Shown here piece by piece: positions 1 through 9,113 of a stretch of DNA of 64,000 nucleotides (within the stretch, counting starts at the first letter, position 1; every line of letters begins with the position of its first letter). The DNA is from Limimaricola cinnabarinus. GTDB taxonomy: Bacteria; Pseudomonadota; Alphaproteobacteria; Rhodobacterales; Rhodobacteraceae. The stretch lies in assembly GCF_002723615.1 (NCBI RefSeq), contig NZ_KZ304961.1, positions 50,351 through 114,350 of the forward strand, given 5' to 3'. The notes under the pieces are model-generated. The model saw nothing but the letters and a program-made list of their open reading frames with translations. It had not been told where the DNA came from and did no database searches. Made by a program: the position numbers and the translations under genes.

Positions 1-1
1 G

Positions 2-199
2 CTCCTGTCGGATGCCGAGAGCGACGTCTGCGAGCGCTACGGCGTCTGGGTCGAGAAGAAGATGTATGGCAAGACCTTCATGGGGATCGCGCGCAGCACC
101 TTCCTGATCGACGCGCAGGGCCGCATCGCGCGGGTCTGGCCCAAGGTGAAGGTCGACGGCCATGCCGAGGAGGTTCTCGACGCGGTGCGCGCGCTGTGA
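2..199 (+). CDS. bcp: Thioredoxin-dependent thiol peroxidase Bcp/PrxQ, C-terminal end (partial)
   Basis: The open frame enters from the left edge and gives the last 65 residues of a peroxiredoxin of the Bcp/PrxQ type. The stretch KKMYGKTFMGIARSTFLID, followed by a glycine and KVKVDGHAEEVLDAV, is typical of the C-terminal half of this family. These enzymes reduce hydroperoxides in the cytoplasm with electrons from thioredoxin. The peroxidatic cysteine lies outside the window. The TGA stop overlaps the GTG start of the next gene (GTGA), so the two are probably translationally coupled. Confidence 0.75.
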   Translation, partial: LLSDAESDVCERYGVWVEKKMYGKTFMGIARSTFLIDAQGRIARVWPKVKVDGHAEEVLDAVRAL

Positions 200-1023
200 G
201 CCGGACGCTGACCGAGCTGGCGGTCGAGGTGCTCGGCACCGCCGACGGGCGCGAGAAGACCGCGCGCAGCCATGCCGCCGCGAAGCTCTGGCGCGACAGC
301 CGCGCCGCCGGCGCGCCGCTCGAGATCGGCGCGGCCACGCCGCCCGACCGGCCCGCGCGCCCCGCCCGCCCCGAGCTTCTGGCCCCGCGCGAGATGCCCA
401 AGCGCCGCCCCGGCTCCGAGCATGGGCGGATCGCGCTGATCCACGCCGTCGCGCATATCGAGCTCAACGCGGTGGATCTGCACTGGGACGCGGTGGCGCG
501 CTTTGCCGAGACGCCGCTGCCCTTGGGCTATTTCGACGACTGGGTGCAGGCGGCGGATGAGGAATCCAAGCATTTCAACCTGCTGTGCGACAGGCTCGAA
601 GCATTGGGGAGCCATTACGGCGCCCTGCCCGCGCATGAGGGCATGTGGCGCGCCGCCGAGGACACGGCGCAGGACCTGCTGGCGCGGCTCGCCGTGGTGC
701 CGATGGTGCTCGAGGCGCGCGGGCTCGACGTGACGCCGGGGATGATCGAGATCTTTCGCAAGGCGAACGACACCGAGACCGTCGCCGCGCTGGAGATCAT
801 CTATGCCGAGGAGGTGCATCACGTCTCCTACGGCTCGAAGTGGTTTCATTTCCTGTGCGGGCGCCACGATCTCGACCCGGCCCCGGTGTTCCGCGATCTG
901 GTGCGCCGGCATTTCCATGCCAGCCTCAAGCCACCCTTCAACGAGGAAAAGCGCGCCGAGGCCGGAATCCCGCCCGATTTCTACTGGCCGCTGGCCGAGG
1001 AGACCGCGCCGAAGCGCGGCTGA
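196..1023 (+). CDS. DUF455 ferritin-like protein
   Basis: A 275-residue protein of the DUF455 family, which has a ferritin-like helical bundle. Likely metal-ligand segments are visible: AHIELNAVDLHWD near residue 85, DEESKHFNLL near 120 and YAEEVHHVSYGSKWF near 205. Together they supply the Glu/His pairs expected of a di-metal carboxylate site. The biochemical role of the family is not established. GTG is taken as the start because it overlaps the upstream bcp stop by four bases and the protein homology begins there. Pairing with a peroxiredoxin suggests a link to oxidative stress, but that is inference. Confidence 0.8.
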   Translation: MSRTLTELAVEVLGTADGREKTARSHAAAKLWRDSRAAGAPLEIGAATPPDRPARPARPELLAPREMPKRRPGSEHGRIALIHAVAHIELNAVDLHWDAVARFAETPLPLGYFDDWVQAADEESKHFNLLCDRLEALGSHYGALPAHEGMWRAAEDTAQDLLARLAVVPMVLEARGLDVTPGMIEIFRKANDTETVAALEIIYAEEVHHVSYGSKWFHFLCGRHDLDPAPVFRDLVRRHFHASLKPPFNEEKRAEAGIPPDFYWPLAEETAPKRG

Positions 1024-1235
1024 GGCGCGCGCATCACAGCGGCGTGGCGCATCGGCAACAGCTCGGAAAGAGCGGCACCGGTCGGCAATATCCCGCCGTT
1101 TCCGCCCCCGCTTTGCCGGGCTTTCGCCCCATCGCGGCCAAAGCTGTTGCGACACCGCCGGACCGCCGGTAACACCTCAGCCGCGGCACTCTCGAAAAAG
1201 AGAGGCTGTGACCGGGACAACACGGGGACGGACGG

Positions 1236-2564
1236 GTGCGGACAAGACTGGCACAGAAACTTCACGCGGCGCTGGAGCGCCGGTTTCCCGAACGGCGGCT
1301 GTTTCTGCGCTCGGACACCGAAACCCGGTTCATCCGGCTGCACCCCTCGACCCAGCTTCTGGCCTGGAGCGGCGTGACGCTGGTGGTGGGCTGGACCATC
1401 ACCGCCACCGCGATCCTGCTGATGGATTCGATCGGCTCGGGCAATTTCCGCGCCCAGGCGCAGCGCGACCAGATGATCTATGAAGAGCGGCTCAACGCGC
1501 TGTCGACCGAGCGCGACCTGCGCGCCGCCGAGGCCGCCGCCGCGCAGGAGCGCTTCTCGACCGCGCTGGCGCAGATCTCGACCATGCAAAGCGAGCTGCT
1601 CGCCTCCGAGGACCGCCGCCGCGAGATGGAGACCGGGCTCGAGGTGGTGCAGGCCGCGCTGCGCCGCACCATGCTGGAGCGCGAGACCGCGCGCGAGGCG
1701 GCCGAGGCGCTCGAAGTGGCGCTGGCCGAGGGCGGCGCGCTTCCGGGCGGTGCCGACGCGGCCTCGGTCGAGGGCACGCTCGACATCCTCTCGGACGCGC
1801 TGGCCGACACGGCCCAGGAGCGCGACCGCATCGCCGAGGATGCCGAGCTTGCCTTCGAGCAGGCCAACGAGATGCAGCTCGAATTGCGGCTGATGACCGA
1901 GCGCAACGACGAGATCTTCCGCCAGCTCGAAGAGGCGATGACCGTCTCGGTCGAACCTCTGGGCGAGATGTTCCGCGCCGCAGGCATGGACCCCGACGCG
2001 ATGATCTCCAAGGTCCGCAAGGGCTATAGCGGCATCGGCGGCGGCGCGCTGACGCCGATCCAGTTCTCGACCATGGGCGCACATGCGGGCCATGCGAACG
2101 AGAATGCCGAGCGCGCCAATGCGCTTCTGGGCAAGATGGACGAGATCAACCTCTACCGCATCGCCGCCTCCAAGGCGCCCTTCGCCCAGCCGGTGAAGGC
2201 CAAGTTCCGCTTCACCTCGGGCTTCGGCCAGCGCTGGGGCCGGCTGCATGCGGGCACCGATTTCGCCGCTCCGATCGGCACCCCGGTCTATTCCACCGCC
2301 GATGGCGTGGTGGTCAGCGCGGGCTGGGCCTCGGGCTATGGCCGGCTGATCAAGATCCAGCACGAATTCGGGATCGAGACCCGTTACGCACATCTCAACA
2401 AGATCCGGGTCAAGGTCGGCCAAAGGGTATCGCGCGGCGAGCGGATCGGTGATATGGGCAACTCCGGACGATCGACCGGGCCCCACCTCCATTACGAGGT
2501 GCGCGTCGGTGGGACTCCCGTCAATCCCATGACCTACATACGAGCTGGAAAAGATGTTTTCTAA
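1236..2564 (+). CDS. Membrane-anchored M23 (LytM) peptidoglycan endopeptidase with coiled coil
   Basis: A 442-residue protein with one N-terminal membrane helix (about residues 45-67), a long Glu/Arg/Ala-rich coiled coil (about 75-240) and a C-terminal LytM domain (about 325-435). The LytM metal and catalytic motifs are present: HAGTDFAAPIGTPV supplies the first His/Asp and GPHLHYEV supplies HxH. Enzymes of this kind cut peptide cross-links in the periplasm. The layout resembles proteins annotated DUF5930 plus M23 in Rhodobacteraceae (from memory). The start is GTG. The stop lies inside the next gene, a bactofilin, with an 11-base overlap, which points to one transcription and assembly unit. 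Confidence 0.88.
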   Translation: MRTRLAQKLHAALERRFPERRLFLRSDTETRFIRLHPSTQLLAWSGVTLVVGWTITATAILLMDSIGSGNFRAQAQRDQMIYEERLNALSTERDLRAAEAAAAQERFSTALAQISTMQSELLASEDRRREMETGLEVVQAALRRTMLERETAREAAEALEVALAEGGALPGGADAASVEGTLDILSDALADTAQERDRIAEDAELAFEQANEMQLELRLMTERNDEIFRQLEEAMTVSVEPLGEMFRAAGMDPDAMISKVRKGYSGIGGGALTPIQFSTMGAHAGHANENAERANALLGKMDEINLYRIAASKAPFAQPVKAKFRFTSGFGQRWGRLHAGTDFAAPIGTPVYSTADGVVVSAGWASGYGRLIKIQHEFGIETRYAHLNKIRVKVGQRVSRGERIGDMGNSGRSTGPHLHYEVRVGGTPVNPMTYIRAGKDVF

Positions 2565-3063
2565 AAGCAAGATCAACGAGCCCGGACCCAGGACAGCCGA
2601 AGGGACGCCCACCATGGACGCAACCACCAAGCCCGCGCAGCCCCAGGGATCGCAGGACTACCGCCCTGCCGCCCCCAAGGCCAAGCCGCCGGCCTCGGTG
2701 CTTTCGGCCGACCTGCACATCAAGGGCGACATCAAGACCACCGGCGACATCCAGGTCGAGGGCCAGATCGAGGGCGACATCCGCGCCCATCTGCTGACCG
2801 TCGGCGAAGGCGCCACGGTGCGCGGCGAGCTGATGGCCGATGACGTGGTGATCAATGGCCGCATCGTCGGCCGGGTGCGCGGCCTCAAGGTCCGCCTCAC
2901 CTCGACCGCCCGCGTCGAGGGCGACATCATCCACAAGACCATCGCGATCGAGAGCGGCGCGCATTTCGAAGGCTCGGTGCAGCGTCAGGAAGACCCGCTC
3001 AACACCACCGGCGCGCCCAAGCCGCTGCCCAAGCCCTCGGTCGCCGAAGGCGGTCACGACTGA
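2554..3063 (+). CDS. Bactofilin (polymer-forming cytoskeletal protein)
   Basis: A 169-residue protein with the right-handed beta-helix core of bactofilins (about residues 45-140), a run of short glycine-spaced strands such as LHIKGDIKTTGDIQVEGQIE. The core is flanked by Pro/Lys-rich disordered tails. Bactofilins polymerise on the membrane without nucleotide and recruit cell-wall enzymes. The ATG at 2554 overlaps the upstream M23 gene; a second ATG at 2614 could also serve and would drop 20 residues. Adjacent bactofilin and M23 genes are a known functional pairing in other bacteria. A strong hairpin follows the stop. Confidence 0.9.
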   Translation: MFSKSKINEPGPRTAEGTPTMDATTKPAQPQGSQDYRPAAPKAKPPASVLSADLHIKGDIKTTGDIQVEGQIEGDIRAHLLTVGEGATVRGELMADDVVINGRIVGRVRGLKVRLTSTARVEGDIIHKTIAIESGAHFEGSVQRQEDPLNTTGAPKPLPKPSVAEGGHD

Positions 3064-3088
3064 CCCCCGGCCATCGGGATCGACAGGC

Positions 3089-3122
3089 AAGGGGCGCTCC
3101 GGGAGACCGGGGCGCCCCTTTC
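3089..3122 (+). terminator. Hairpin after the M23-bactofilin unit
   Basis: A 14-bp stem with one G-T pair, built on GGGGCGCTCC and GGGGCGCCCC with a four-base loop, ends in TT. It lies 25 bases after the bactofilin stop. The U-tract is short, as is usual at this GC content. Confidence 0.65.
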
Positions 3123-3305
3123 GCATGAGCGCGGCAGGGGTTACGGGTGCGAGCCGACGCGGCCCAGATGGGTGTCGGCGAAGCCACGGCGCGACTTCAA
3201 CGACGCGACTTCAGCCCACAGCCCCCCGGTCGCCCCCGGCATGACCCAGCCAGAGCGCGCCCAAAGCCGCTAGGAGCGGCATTCCAGGGACCAGACCCGC
3301 GCCGA

Positions 3306-4430
3306 TCAGTCCTCGGCCGAGGCCTCGGCGCGGCTCTTGCCGGAGACCTGGCCCGCCAGCGTCGCGGCCATGAAGCCGTCGAGATCGCCGTCGAGCACGC
3401 CTTGGGTGTCGGAGGTCTCGTGGCCGGTGCGCAGGTCCTTCACCATCTGGTAGGGCTGCAGCACGTAGGAGCGGATCTGGTTGCCCCAGCCCGCGTCGCC
3501 CTTGGCGTCGTGCTGGGCGTTGATCTCGGCGTTGCGGCGGTCGAGCTCCATCTGGTAGAGCCGCGATTTCAGCGCCTTCATCGCGATGTCGCGGTTCTGG
3601 TGCTGCGACTTCTCCGAGCTCGTCACCACGATGCCGGTCGGCAGGTGGGTGATCCGCACCGCCGAGTCGGTGGTGTTGACGTGCTGGCCGCCCGCGCCCG
3701 AGGAGCGGTAGGTGTCGAGCCGGATGTCGGAGGGATTCACCTCGATCTCGATATTGTCGTCGACCACCGGGTAGACCCAGACGCTCGCGAAGGAGGTCTC
3801 GCGCGTGCCCTTGCCGAAGGGCGAGATGCGCACGAGCCGGTGCACGCCCGATTCCGATTTCAGCCAGCCATAGGCGTTGGGGCCCGAGATCTTGTAGGCG
3901 ACGGACTTGATCCCCGCCTCGCCGCCCGCTTCCTCGGACTGCATCTCGACCTCGTAGCCGCGCTTTTCGGCCCAGCGCACATACATGCGCTGCAGCATCT
4001 GCGCCCAGTCGCAGGCCTCGGTGCCGCCCGCGCCGGCGTTGATTTCGAGGAAGGTGTCGTTGCCGTCGGCCTCGCCGTCGAGCAGCGCTTCGAGTTCCTT
4101 GGAGGCGGCGCTTTCGCGCAGCGCCTTCAGCGCGGCCTCGGCCTCGGCGACGATCTCCTCGTCGCCCTCCATCTCGCCCATCTCGATCAGCTCGGCATTG
4201 TCGGCCAGCGCCTGGGCGATCTGGTCATAGGTGCCCATCTTGTCGAGCAGCGCCTGGCGCTCGCGCATCAGCTTCTGCGCCGCGGCCGGATCGTCCCACA
4301 GGGTCGGGTCCTCGACCCGCGCGTCGAACTCCTCGAGCCGGTGCGCGGCCGTCTCGCGGTCCATGCGCTTGGCGAGCAGGCCGAGCGACTTTTCGATGGC
4401 GGCGATGTTGGCTTGCGTCTCTGCGCGCAT
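3306..4430 (-). CDS. prfB: Peptide chain release factor 2
   Basis: A 374-residue class I release factor that reads UGA and UAA. It has the SPF recognition tripeptide at about residues 203-205 and the GGQ peptidyl-tRNA hydrolysis motif at 247-249 (SSGAGGQHVN). The start MRAETQANIAA gives the usual length; the longer open frame upstream is not conserved. The reading frame is continuous from this start, so the programmed +1 frameshift that autoregulates prfB in E. coli is absent. PBP1A lies 85 bases upstream on the same strand. Confidence 0.95.
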   Translation of the reverse strand: MRAETQANIAAIEKSLGLLAKRMDRETAAHRLEEFDARVEDPTLWDDPAAAQKLMRERQALLDKMGTYDQIAQALADNAELIEMGEMEGDEEIVAEAEAALKALRESAASKELEALLDGEADGNDTFLEINAGAGGTEACDWAQMLQRMYVRWAEKRGYEVEMQSEEAGGEAGIKSVAYKISGPNAYGWLKSESGVHRLVRISPFGKGTRETSFASVWVYPVVDDNIEIEVNPSDIRLDTYRSSGAGGQHVNTTDSAVRITHLPTGIVVTSSEKSQHQNRDIAMKALKSRLYQMELDRRNAEINAQHDAKGDAGWGNQIRSYVLQPYQMVKDLRTGHETSDTQGVLDGDLDGFMAATLAGQVSGKSRAEASAED

Positions 4431-4515
4431 GATCGGTCCCCTGGCTGGCGATGGGCGTTGGATTGAGGGGCGTGATACCGCGCCCCGCGCGCCCCGGCAA
4501 GCGAGGCGCGCGCGC

Positions 4516-7038
4516 TCAGTAGAGACCGCCCGAGGAGAGCGTGCCGAAGCTCGCCTTGGGGCCGACGGTGGCGGTGTTGCCGGTCGAGGTCTTGACCTTC
4601 TTGGTGGGCTTGCTGCCGCCCGCCTCCTCGTAGAGCGGCAGGTCGCCCGACATCTTGAAGCCGCCATCGAAGGTCACGCCGAAGAGCGGCTCCTCGCCGA
4701 TGCGGAAGCATTCGGAGATCACGTTGGCGCCCGAGGCGCCGTCGGGCAGACGCGCGCCGGAGTAGCGGTCGATCTTGATGAACTGGCATTCCTCGGGGAC
4801 CGGGAAATCGGTGCCGCCGAAGCGATCGATCGCGCTGCGCATGAATTGCTCGAACACCGGGCCGCAGATGCCGCCGCCCGAAGCGCCCGAGCCCAGAGAG
4901 CGCGGGTTGTCGTAGCCGATGTAGCAGCCCGCGACGATGTTCGAGGAAAAGCCCACGAACCACACGTCCTTGGCATCGTTGGTGGTGCCGGTCTTGCCGG
5001 CGATCGGCACCGGCAGGTTGATGCCGCGCGCGGTGCCGCGCTCGACCACGCCCTGCATCATCGAGGTGAGCTGGTAGGCGGTGACGGCGTTCATGATCCG
5101 CTCGCGGTTCGACTGGATGGTCGGCACCTCGCCCGCGGGCAGCGCCGCGAGGGAGCAATCGACGCAGTTGCGCTGGTCGTGGCGGTAGATGGTGTTGCCG
5201 TAGCGGTCCTGCACCCGGTCCACCAGCGTCGGCTCGACCCGCTCGCCGCCATTGGCGAACATGGCGTAGGCGGCGACCATCTGGAACAGCGTCGTCTCCT
5301 GCGCGCCCAGCGCGTTCGACAGGTAGGGCCCGAGATCGTCATAGACGCCGAAGCGCTCGCCATATTCGGCGACCACATCCATGCCGACCTCCTGCGCGAG
5401 GCGGATCGTCATGATGTTGCGCGACCGCTCGATGCCGGTGCGGAGCGGCGTCGGGCCATAGAAGCGGTTCGAGGCGTTCTGCGGCCGCCACATGCCCTGC
5501 GGCGTGTTGATCTCGATCGGGGCGTCGACGATGATCGTCGCCGGCGTATAGCCGCTGTCGAGTGCTGCAGCATAGACGAAGGGCTTGAAGGACGAGCCGG
5601 GCTGGCGCTGCGCCTGGGTGGCGCGGTTGAACACCGAATCCTGGTAGGAGAAGCCGCCCTGCATCGCCAGAACGCGGCCGGTGTTGACGTCCATCGCCAT
5701 GAAGCCGCCCTGCACCTTGGGCGTCTGGCGCAGGGTCCAGCGGATGAAATCGCCGCCCTCATCGGTGATCATCCGGCGCACCAGCACCACGTCGCCGCGC
5801 TCGAAATTGTCGTGGAAGCTGCCGCGCATCCAGGCGATGTCCTCGCGCGGGACGACATGCGGCTCGGTGCCGTCATCGGCCAGCCCCTCGATCCCGAGGC
5901 GCATCTGGCTGTCGCCGATCTCCATCACCACCGCCGGGCGCCAGCGGCTCTCCAGCGTCACGTCGCGCGGCACGTCGACCTCCGACAGCGCCTTGCGCCA
6001 GGCGATCTCGTCATCCAGCGTCTCGACGGGGATGGTCTTGCCGGTGCCGTGCCAGCGCCCGAGGCCGCGATCATAGCGCTCCAGCGCGCGTTGCAGCGCA
6101 TGGGCGGCCTCGATCTGAAGCTCGCCGTCGAGCGTGGCGCGAATCGACAACCCGCCGCCGAAGAACTCGTCCTCGCCGAACTCGGCCGAAAGCTGGCGGC
6201 GCACCTCGTCGGTGAAGTAGTCGCGCGGCGGCAGCGCGGCGCGGAAGCTCTCGATATCGCCCGACTGCACCGTGTCGAGCGTGCGGCCGCGCGCCTCCTC
6301 ATAGGTGGCGCGGTCGATATAGCCATCCTCCCACATGCGGCGCAGCACGTAGTTGCGGCGGTTCACCGCGTCGGCGTATTCGCGCACCGGGTGCAGCGTG
6401 CCGGGGCGCTGCGGCAGCGCCGCGAGATAGGCGGCCTCGCCCGGCTCCAGCGCGCTCAGCGGCTTGTTGAAATAGGTCTGCGCGGCGGCGGTGACGCCGT
6501 AGGAGTTCTGCCCGAGGAAGATCTCGTTGAGATAGAGCTCGAGAATCCGCTCCTTGTCCATCGCGCCCTCGATGCGCACGGCGAGGATCAGTTCCTTGAT
6601 CTTGCGTTCCAGCGTGCGCGAGCCGTCGAGCAGGAAGTTCTTCATCACCTGCTGGGTGATGGTCGAGGCGCCACGGATGTCCTCGCCGCGCGAGCGCACC
6701 GCCTCGACCCCGGCGGCGAGGATGCCTTTGATGTCGAAGCCGGAATGGACGTAGAAATTCTGGTCCTCGGCCGAGACGAAGGCGTGCTTGACCAGCTCGG
6801 GGATTTCCTCGGCCGGGGTGAAGAGCCGCCGCTCGGAGGCGAATTCGTCGAGGATCTCGCCCTCGCCGTCATAGACCCGGCTGATGGTGGGCGGCGTGTA
6901 TTGCGCCAATGTCTCGTAGCTCGGCAGATCGCGGCCATAGACATAGAAGATCGCGCCGAGCGTCAGCGCCCCCATGGCGAGGCCGAGGGTCAGCATCGAG
7001 AAGATGCCGCCAAAGAAGGACATGATGAAGCGCAGCAC
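4516..7038 (-). CDS. mrcA: Penicillin-binding protein 1A (bifunctional transglycosylase/transpeptidase)
   Basis: An 840-residue class A PBP. One N-terminal membrane helix (about residues 5-30) is followed by a GT51 glycosyltransferase domain with the EDQNFYVHSGFD motif. The OB-like insert and the transpeptidase domain come next, with SSFK (near 480), SRN and KTGTTND (near 680). It polymerises and cross-links peptidoglycan in the periplasm. I place the start at a GTG (codon 7036-7038), because GGAG sits seven bases upstream of it in ATTTCTCC read on the minus strand. MSFFGG, 15 bases further in, is the alternative. The longer open frame upstream has no homology. Confidence 0.94.
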   Translation of the reverse strand: MLRFIMSFFGGIFSMLTLGLAMGALTLGAIFYVYGRDLPSYETLAQYTPPTISRVYDGEGEILDEFASERRLFTPAEEIPELVKHAFVSAEDQNFYVHSGFDIKGILAAGVEAVRSRGEDIRGASTITQQVMKNFLLDGSRTLERKIKELILAVRIEGAMDKERILELYLNEIFLGQNSYGVTAAAQTYFNKPLSALEPGEAAYLAALPQRPGTLHPVREYADAVNRRNYVLRRMWEDGYIDRATYEEARGRTLDTVQSGDIESFRAALPPRDYFTDEVRRQLSAEFGEDEFFGGGLSIRATLDGELQIEAAHALQRALERYDRGLGRWHGTGKTIPVETLDDEIAWRKALSEVDVPRDVTLESRWRPAVVMEIGDSQMRLGIEGLADDGTEPHVVPREDIAWMRGSFHDNFERGDVVLVRRMITDEGGDFIRWTLRQTPKVQGGFMAMDVNTGRVLAMQGGFSYQDSVFNRATQAQRQPGSSFKPFVYAAALDSGYTPATIIVDAPIEINTPQGMWRPQNASNRFYGPTPLRTGIERSRNIMTIRLAQEVGMDVVAEYGERFGVYDDLGPYLSNALGAQETTLFQMVAAYAMFANGGERVEPTLVDRVQDRYGNTIYRHDQRNCVDCSLAALPAGEVPTIQSNRERIMNAVTAYQLTSMMQGVVERGTARGINLPVPIAGKTGTTNDAKDVWFVGFSSNIVAGCYIGYDNPRSLGSGASGGGICGPVFEQFMRSAIDRFGGTDFPVPEECQFIKIDRYSGARLPDGASGANVISECFRIGEEPLFGVTFDGGFKMSGDLPLYEEAGGSKPTKKVKTSTGNTATVGPKASFGTLSSGGLY

Positions 7039-7193
7039 GATATTTCTCCGGGAGGAATGGGGTGGCTTATAGGCAAGCCCCCGCCCCGGGTCAAAAGCAC
7101 AGGGCTTGAAATCGGCGGCAAAACGCCCGAAAGCAGGGTCACGCTTTGGCGAGGGGATTGCGCTCTCGGCAGATGGGACCCAAAAGGGCGTAC

Positions 7194-7865
7194 ATGATGG
7201 CAACCGAAACCTCTTCCCCCCGCCGCGCCACGCCTGATGACGTGATCGCGACCTATGACGCCGTCGGCCCCGAATGGGCCAAGGCGCGCGATCGCCGCCT
7301 GATCGAGCGGCGCTGGGTCGACCGGATGCTGGCCGCGGCGCCGCGCAATGGTGGCCGCCGCCGCGTGCTCGACTTGGGCTGCGGCACCGGCGCGCCGATC
7401 GCGCAATACATCGCCGATCGCGGCGCCGAGGTGACCGGCGTCGATGCGAGCCGGGTGATGCTGGGCATGTTCCAGAAGAACATGCCGCGCGCGCGCGCCT
7501 TTCATCACGACATGCGCGGGCTGCGCCTGTCGGAGAAGTTCGACGCGATCCTGGCCTGGGACAGCTTCTTCCACCTTTCGGCCCCCGACCAGCAGGCGAT
7601 GTTCCCGACCTTCACCGAGCATGCCGCGCCGGGCTGCGCGCTGATGTTCACCTCCGGCCCCTCGGCCGGGACCGCCATCGGCGAGGTGGCCGGCAAGCCG
7701 ATCTTCCACGAAAGCCTCAGCCCCAAGACCTACAAGGGTCTTCTGGAGATGCACGGCTTCATGCCGCTGGCCTTCATCCCCGAAGACCCCGATTGCGGCA
7801 TGCATTCGGTCTGGCTGGCGCGTTTCGACGGTGTGCCGCGCGAGGACGGCTCCAAGAAGGGCTGA
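7194..7865 (+). CDS. Class I SAM-dependent methyltransferase
   Basis: A 223-residue protein with the Rossmann-fold SAM motif VLDLGCGTGAPIAQYIADRG (about residues 58-77) and the following acidic position in VTGVDAS. The substrate cannot be told from the sequence; the fold group includes ubiquinone-, small-molecule- and protein-methylating enzymes. Two adjacent ATGs (7194 and 7197) lie downstream of an AAGGG, so either may be used. It is divergent from mrcA and convergent with amiC, from which a perfect 16-bp hairpin separates it. Confidence 0.8.
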   Translation: MMATETSSPRRATPDDVIATYDAVGPEWAKARDRRLIERRWVDRMLAAAPRNGGRRRVLDLGCGTGAPIAQYIADRGAEVTGVDASRVMLGMFQKNMPRARAFHHDMRGLRLSEKFDAILAWDSFFHLSAPDQQAMFPTFTEHAAPGCALMFTSGPSAGTAIGEVAGKPIFHESLSPKTYKGLLEMHGFMPLAFIPEDPDCGMHSVWLARFDGVPREDGSKKG

Positions 7866-7891
7866 GCCGCCCGGCCGCCTCTGCTTTCCTT

Positions 7892-7927
7892 CGAAGGGCC
7901 CCGCGCATCCTTGCGCGGGGCCCTTCG
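7892..7927. terminator. Bidirectional terminator between convergent genes
   Basis: A perfect 16-bp inverted repeat (CGAAGGGCCCCGCGCA and its complement) with a TCCT loop. It lies between the stops of the methyltransferase on the plus strand and amiC on the minus strand, so it can serve both. Confidence 0.75.
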
Positions 7928-7931
7928 CGCC

Positions 7932-9113
7932 TCAGCGCCGCCTGAGCGGCGCGCGCGCCGCCTCTTCCGCGGACCACGCCTGTATCCCCGCGACGAGGCC
8001 CGAGACGATGCGCGCGCGCTGCACGGGATCGATCAACCGCGCGCGGTCGCCCGCGTTGGACAAGAACCCCACCTCGACCAGCACGGAGGGAAAATCGGCG
8101 GCGTTGAGCACCGCCAGCGGCGCGCTGCGGCGCGGCCGGGTGTTGAGATGCGCCCCCGCCTCGCGCAGCGCCGCCACCAGCGCGCTTGCCAGCCGCGCGC
8201 TTTGCGGCGCGGTGTCGAGCCGGGCCAGGTCCATCAGCGCCGTCGCGACCCGGTCGTCCTGCCGGCTGAGATCGAGCCCCGACAGCAGATCGCCCCTCTG
8301 GTGCCGCTCGACCATCCGGCTCGATGCGGCATCCTGCGCCTCGTCCGACAGGGTATAGACCGACCCGCCCGAGGCCTCGTCCTCCTCCAGCGCATCCGCG
8401 TGCAGCGACAAGAGCAGCCCCGCGCCCGCGGCGCGGGCGATGGTCATCCGCTCGGAGAGCGACACGAAGGCGTCGTCGTCGCGGGTCAGCACGGCGCGCA
8501 TGGTGCCGGTGCGGTTGATCGCCTCGGCCGTCTCGCGCGCCAGCCGCAGCATCAGATCGGCCTCGATCAGCCCTTCGCGCATGGCGCCGGGATCGACGCC
8601 GCCATGGCCCGCATCCACCGCCACCACGAGCGGGCCCTGCGCCGCCCGTTCGGGCGCTGCCAGCACCTCGCCCGCCGGGTCCTGCGTTCGGGCGCGGGCG
8701 GCGAACTCCTCCGCCGTCACCGCCCCCAGCGCCACGCGCAGCCGCGCGGCGCCTGCGGAGGTGGTGCGCATTTCGGCGCTGTCGATGCCGAGCGGCTCGG
8801 CCAGATCGAGCACGAGGCGCGACCAGCCCGGCCGCCCGCGCCCGAGCCGCAGCGCGGTGGCGCGCTCGCCCGAGAGCAGCGCGGCCGGATCGGCCCCGCT
8901 CCAGTCGGCCTCGGCGAAATCGAGCACGAGGCGGCGCGGCGCGTCGAGGGTAAAGATGCGCCACGGCACCGGCTGGCTCAGCGCGAGATCGATCTCGACG
9001 CCCTTCCGGCTGTCCTCGATCCGGCTTTTCGCGGGATCGAGCCGCGCCAGCCCCGAGAACTCCTGCGCCTGAAGCGGCGCGGCCAGCAGCAGCGCGAGCC
9101 CGATCCCTTTCAT
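7932..9113 (-). CDS. amiC: N-acetylmuramoyl-L-alanine amidase (AmiC type)
   Basis: A 393-residue exported amidase. It has a signal peptide (MKGIGLALLLAAPLQAQ), an N-terminal AMIN domain (about residues 20-140) and a C-terminal Amidase_3 domain. The zinc-site pieces VAVDAGHGGVDPGA, LSLHADA and VEVGFLSN are all visible. It cleaves stem peptides from glycan strands during septum splitting. The start is set at the Met before the signal peptide. An in-frame upstream Met would add MRIWRK. The start region is made by a copy of the dispersed 27-base repeat, whose GGAGAAAG acts as ribosome site. Confidence 0.92.
   Translation of the reverse strand: MKGIGLALLLAAPLQAQEFSGLARLDPAKSRIEDSRKGVEIDLALSQPVPWRIFTLDAPRRLVLDFAEADWSGADPAALLSGERATALRLGRGRPGWSRLVLDLAEPLGIDSAEMRTTSAGAARLRVALGAVTAEEFAARARTQDPAGEVLAAPERAAQGPLVVAVDAGHGGVDPGAMREGLIEADLMLRLARETAEAINRTGTMRAVLTRDDDAFVSLSERMTIARAAGAGLLLSLHADALEEDEASGGSVYTLSDEAQDAASSRMVERHQRGDLLSGLDLSRQDDRVATALMDLARLDTAPQSARLASALVAALREAGAHLNTRPRRSAPLAVLNAADFPSVLVEVGFLSNAGDRARLIDPVQRARIVSGLVAGIQAWSAEEAARAPLRRR

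Noticed and set aside
1187..1203. Small hairpin CTCTCGAAAAAGAGAG before the M23 gene
   Set aside because: The stem is only six or so bp with no T-tract and lies too close to the M23 start to call a terminator with confidence.
3123..3305. Short hydrophobic peptide on the minus strand (MPLLAALGALWLGHAGG) after prfB
   Set aside because: No ribosome site and only 23 codons; likely chance. Nothing else is visible in this gap apart from a short CGCGACTTCA duplication.
4340..4430. Possible programmed +1 frameshift in prfB
   Set aside because: The frame is continuous from MRAETQ through SPF and GGQ. No in-frame UGA follows a CTT slippery codon in the first 30 codons.
4231..7197. A 988-codon open frame on the plus strand opposite mrcA
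   Set aside because: Its composition (Ala/Arg/His/Gly/Asp-rich, no domain) is that of an antisense shadow of a GC-rich gene. The minus strand encodes a complete PBP1A.
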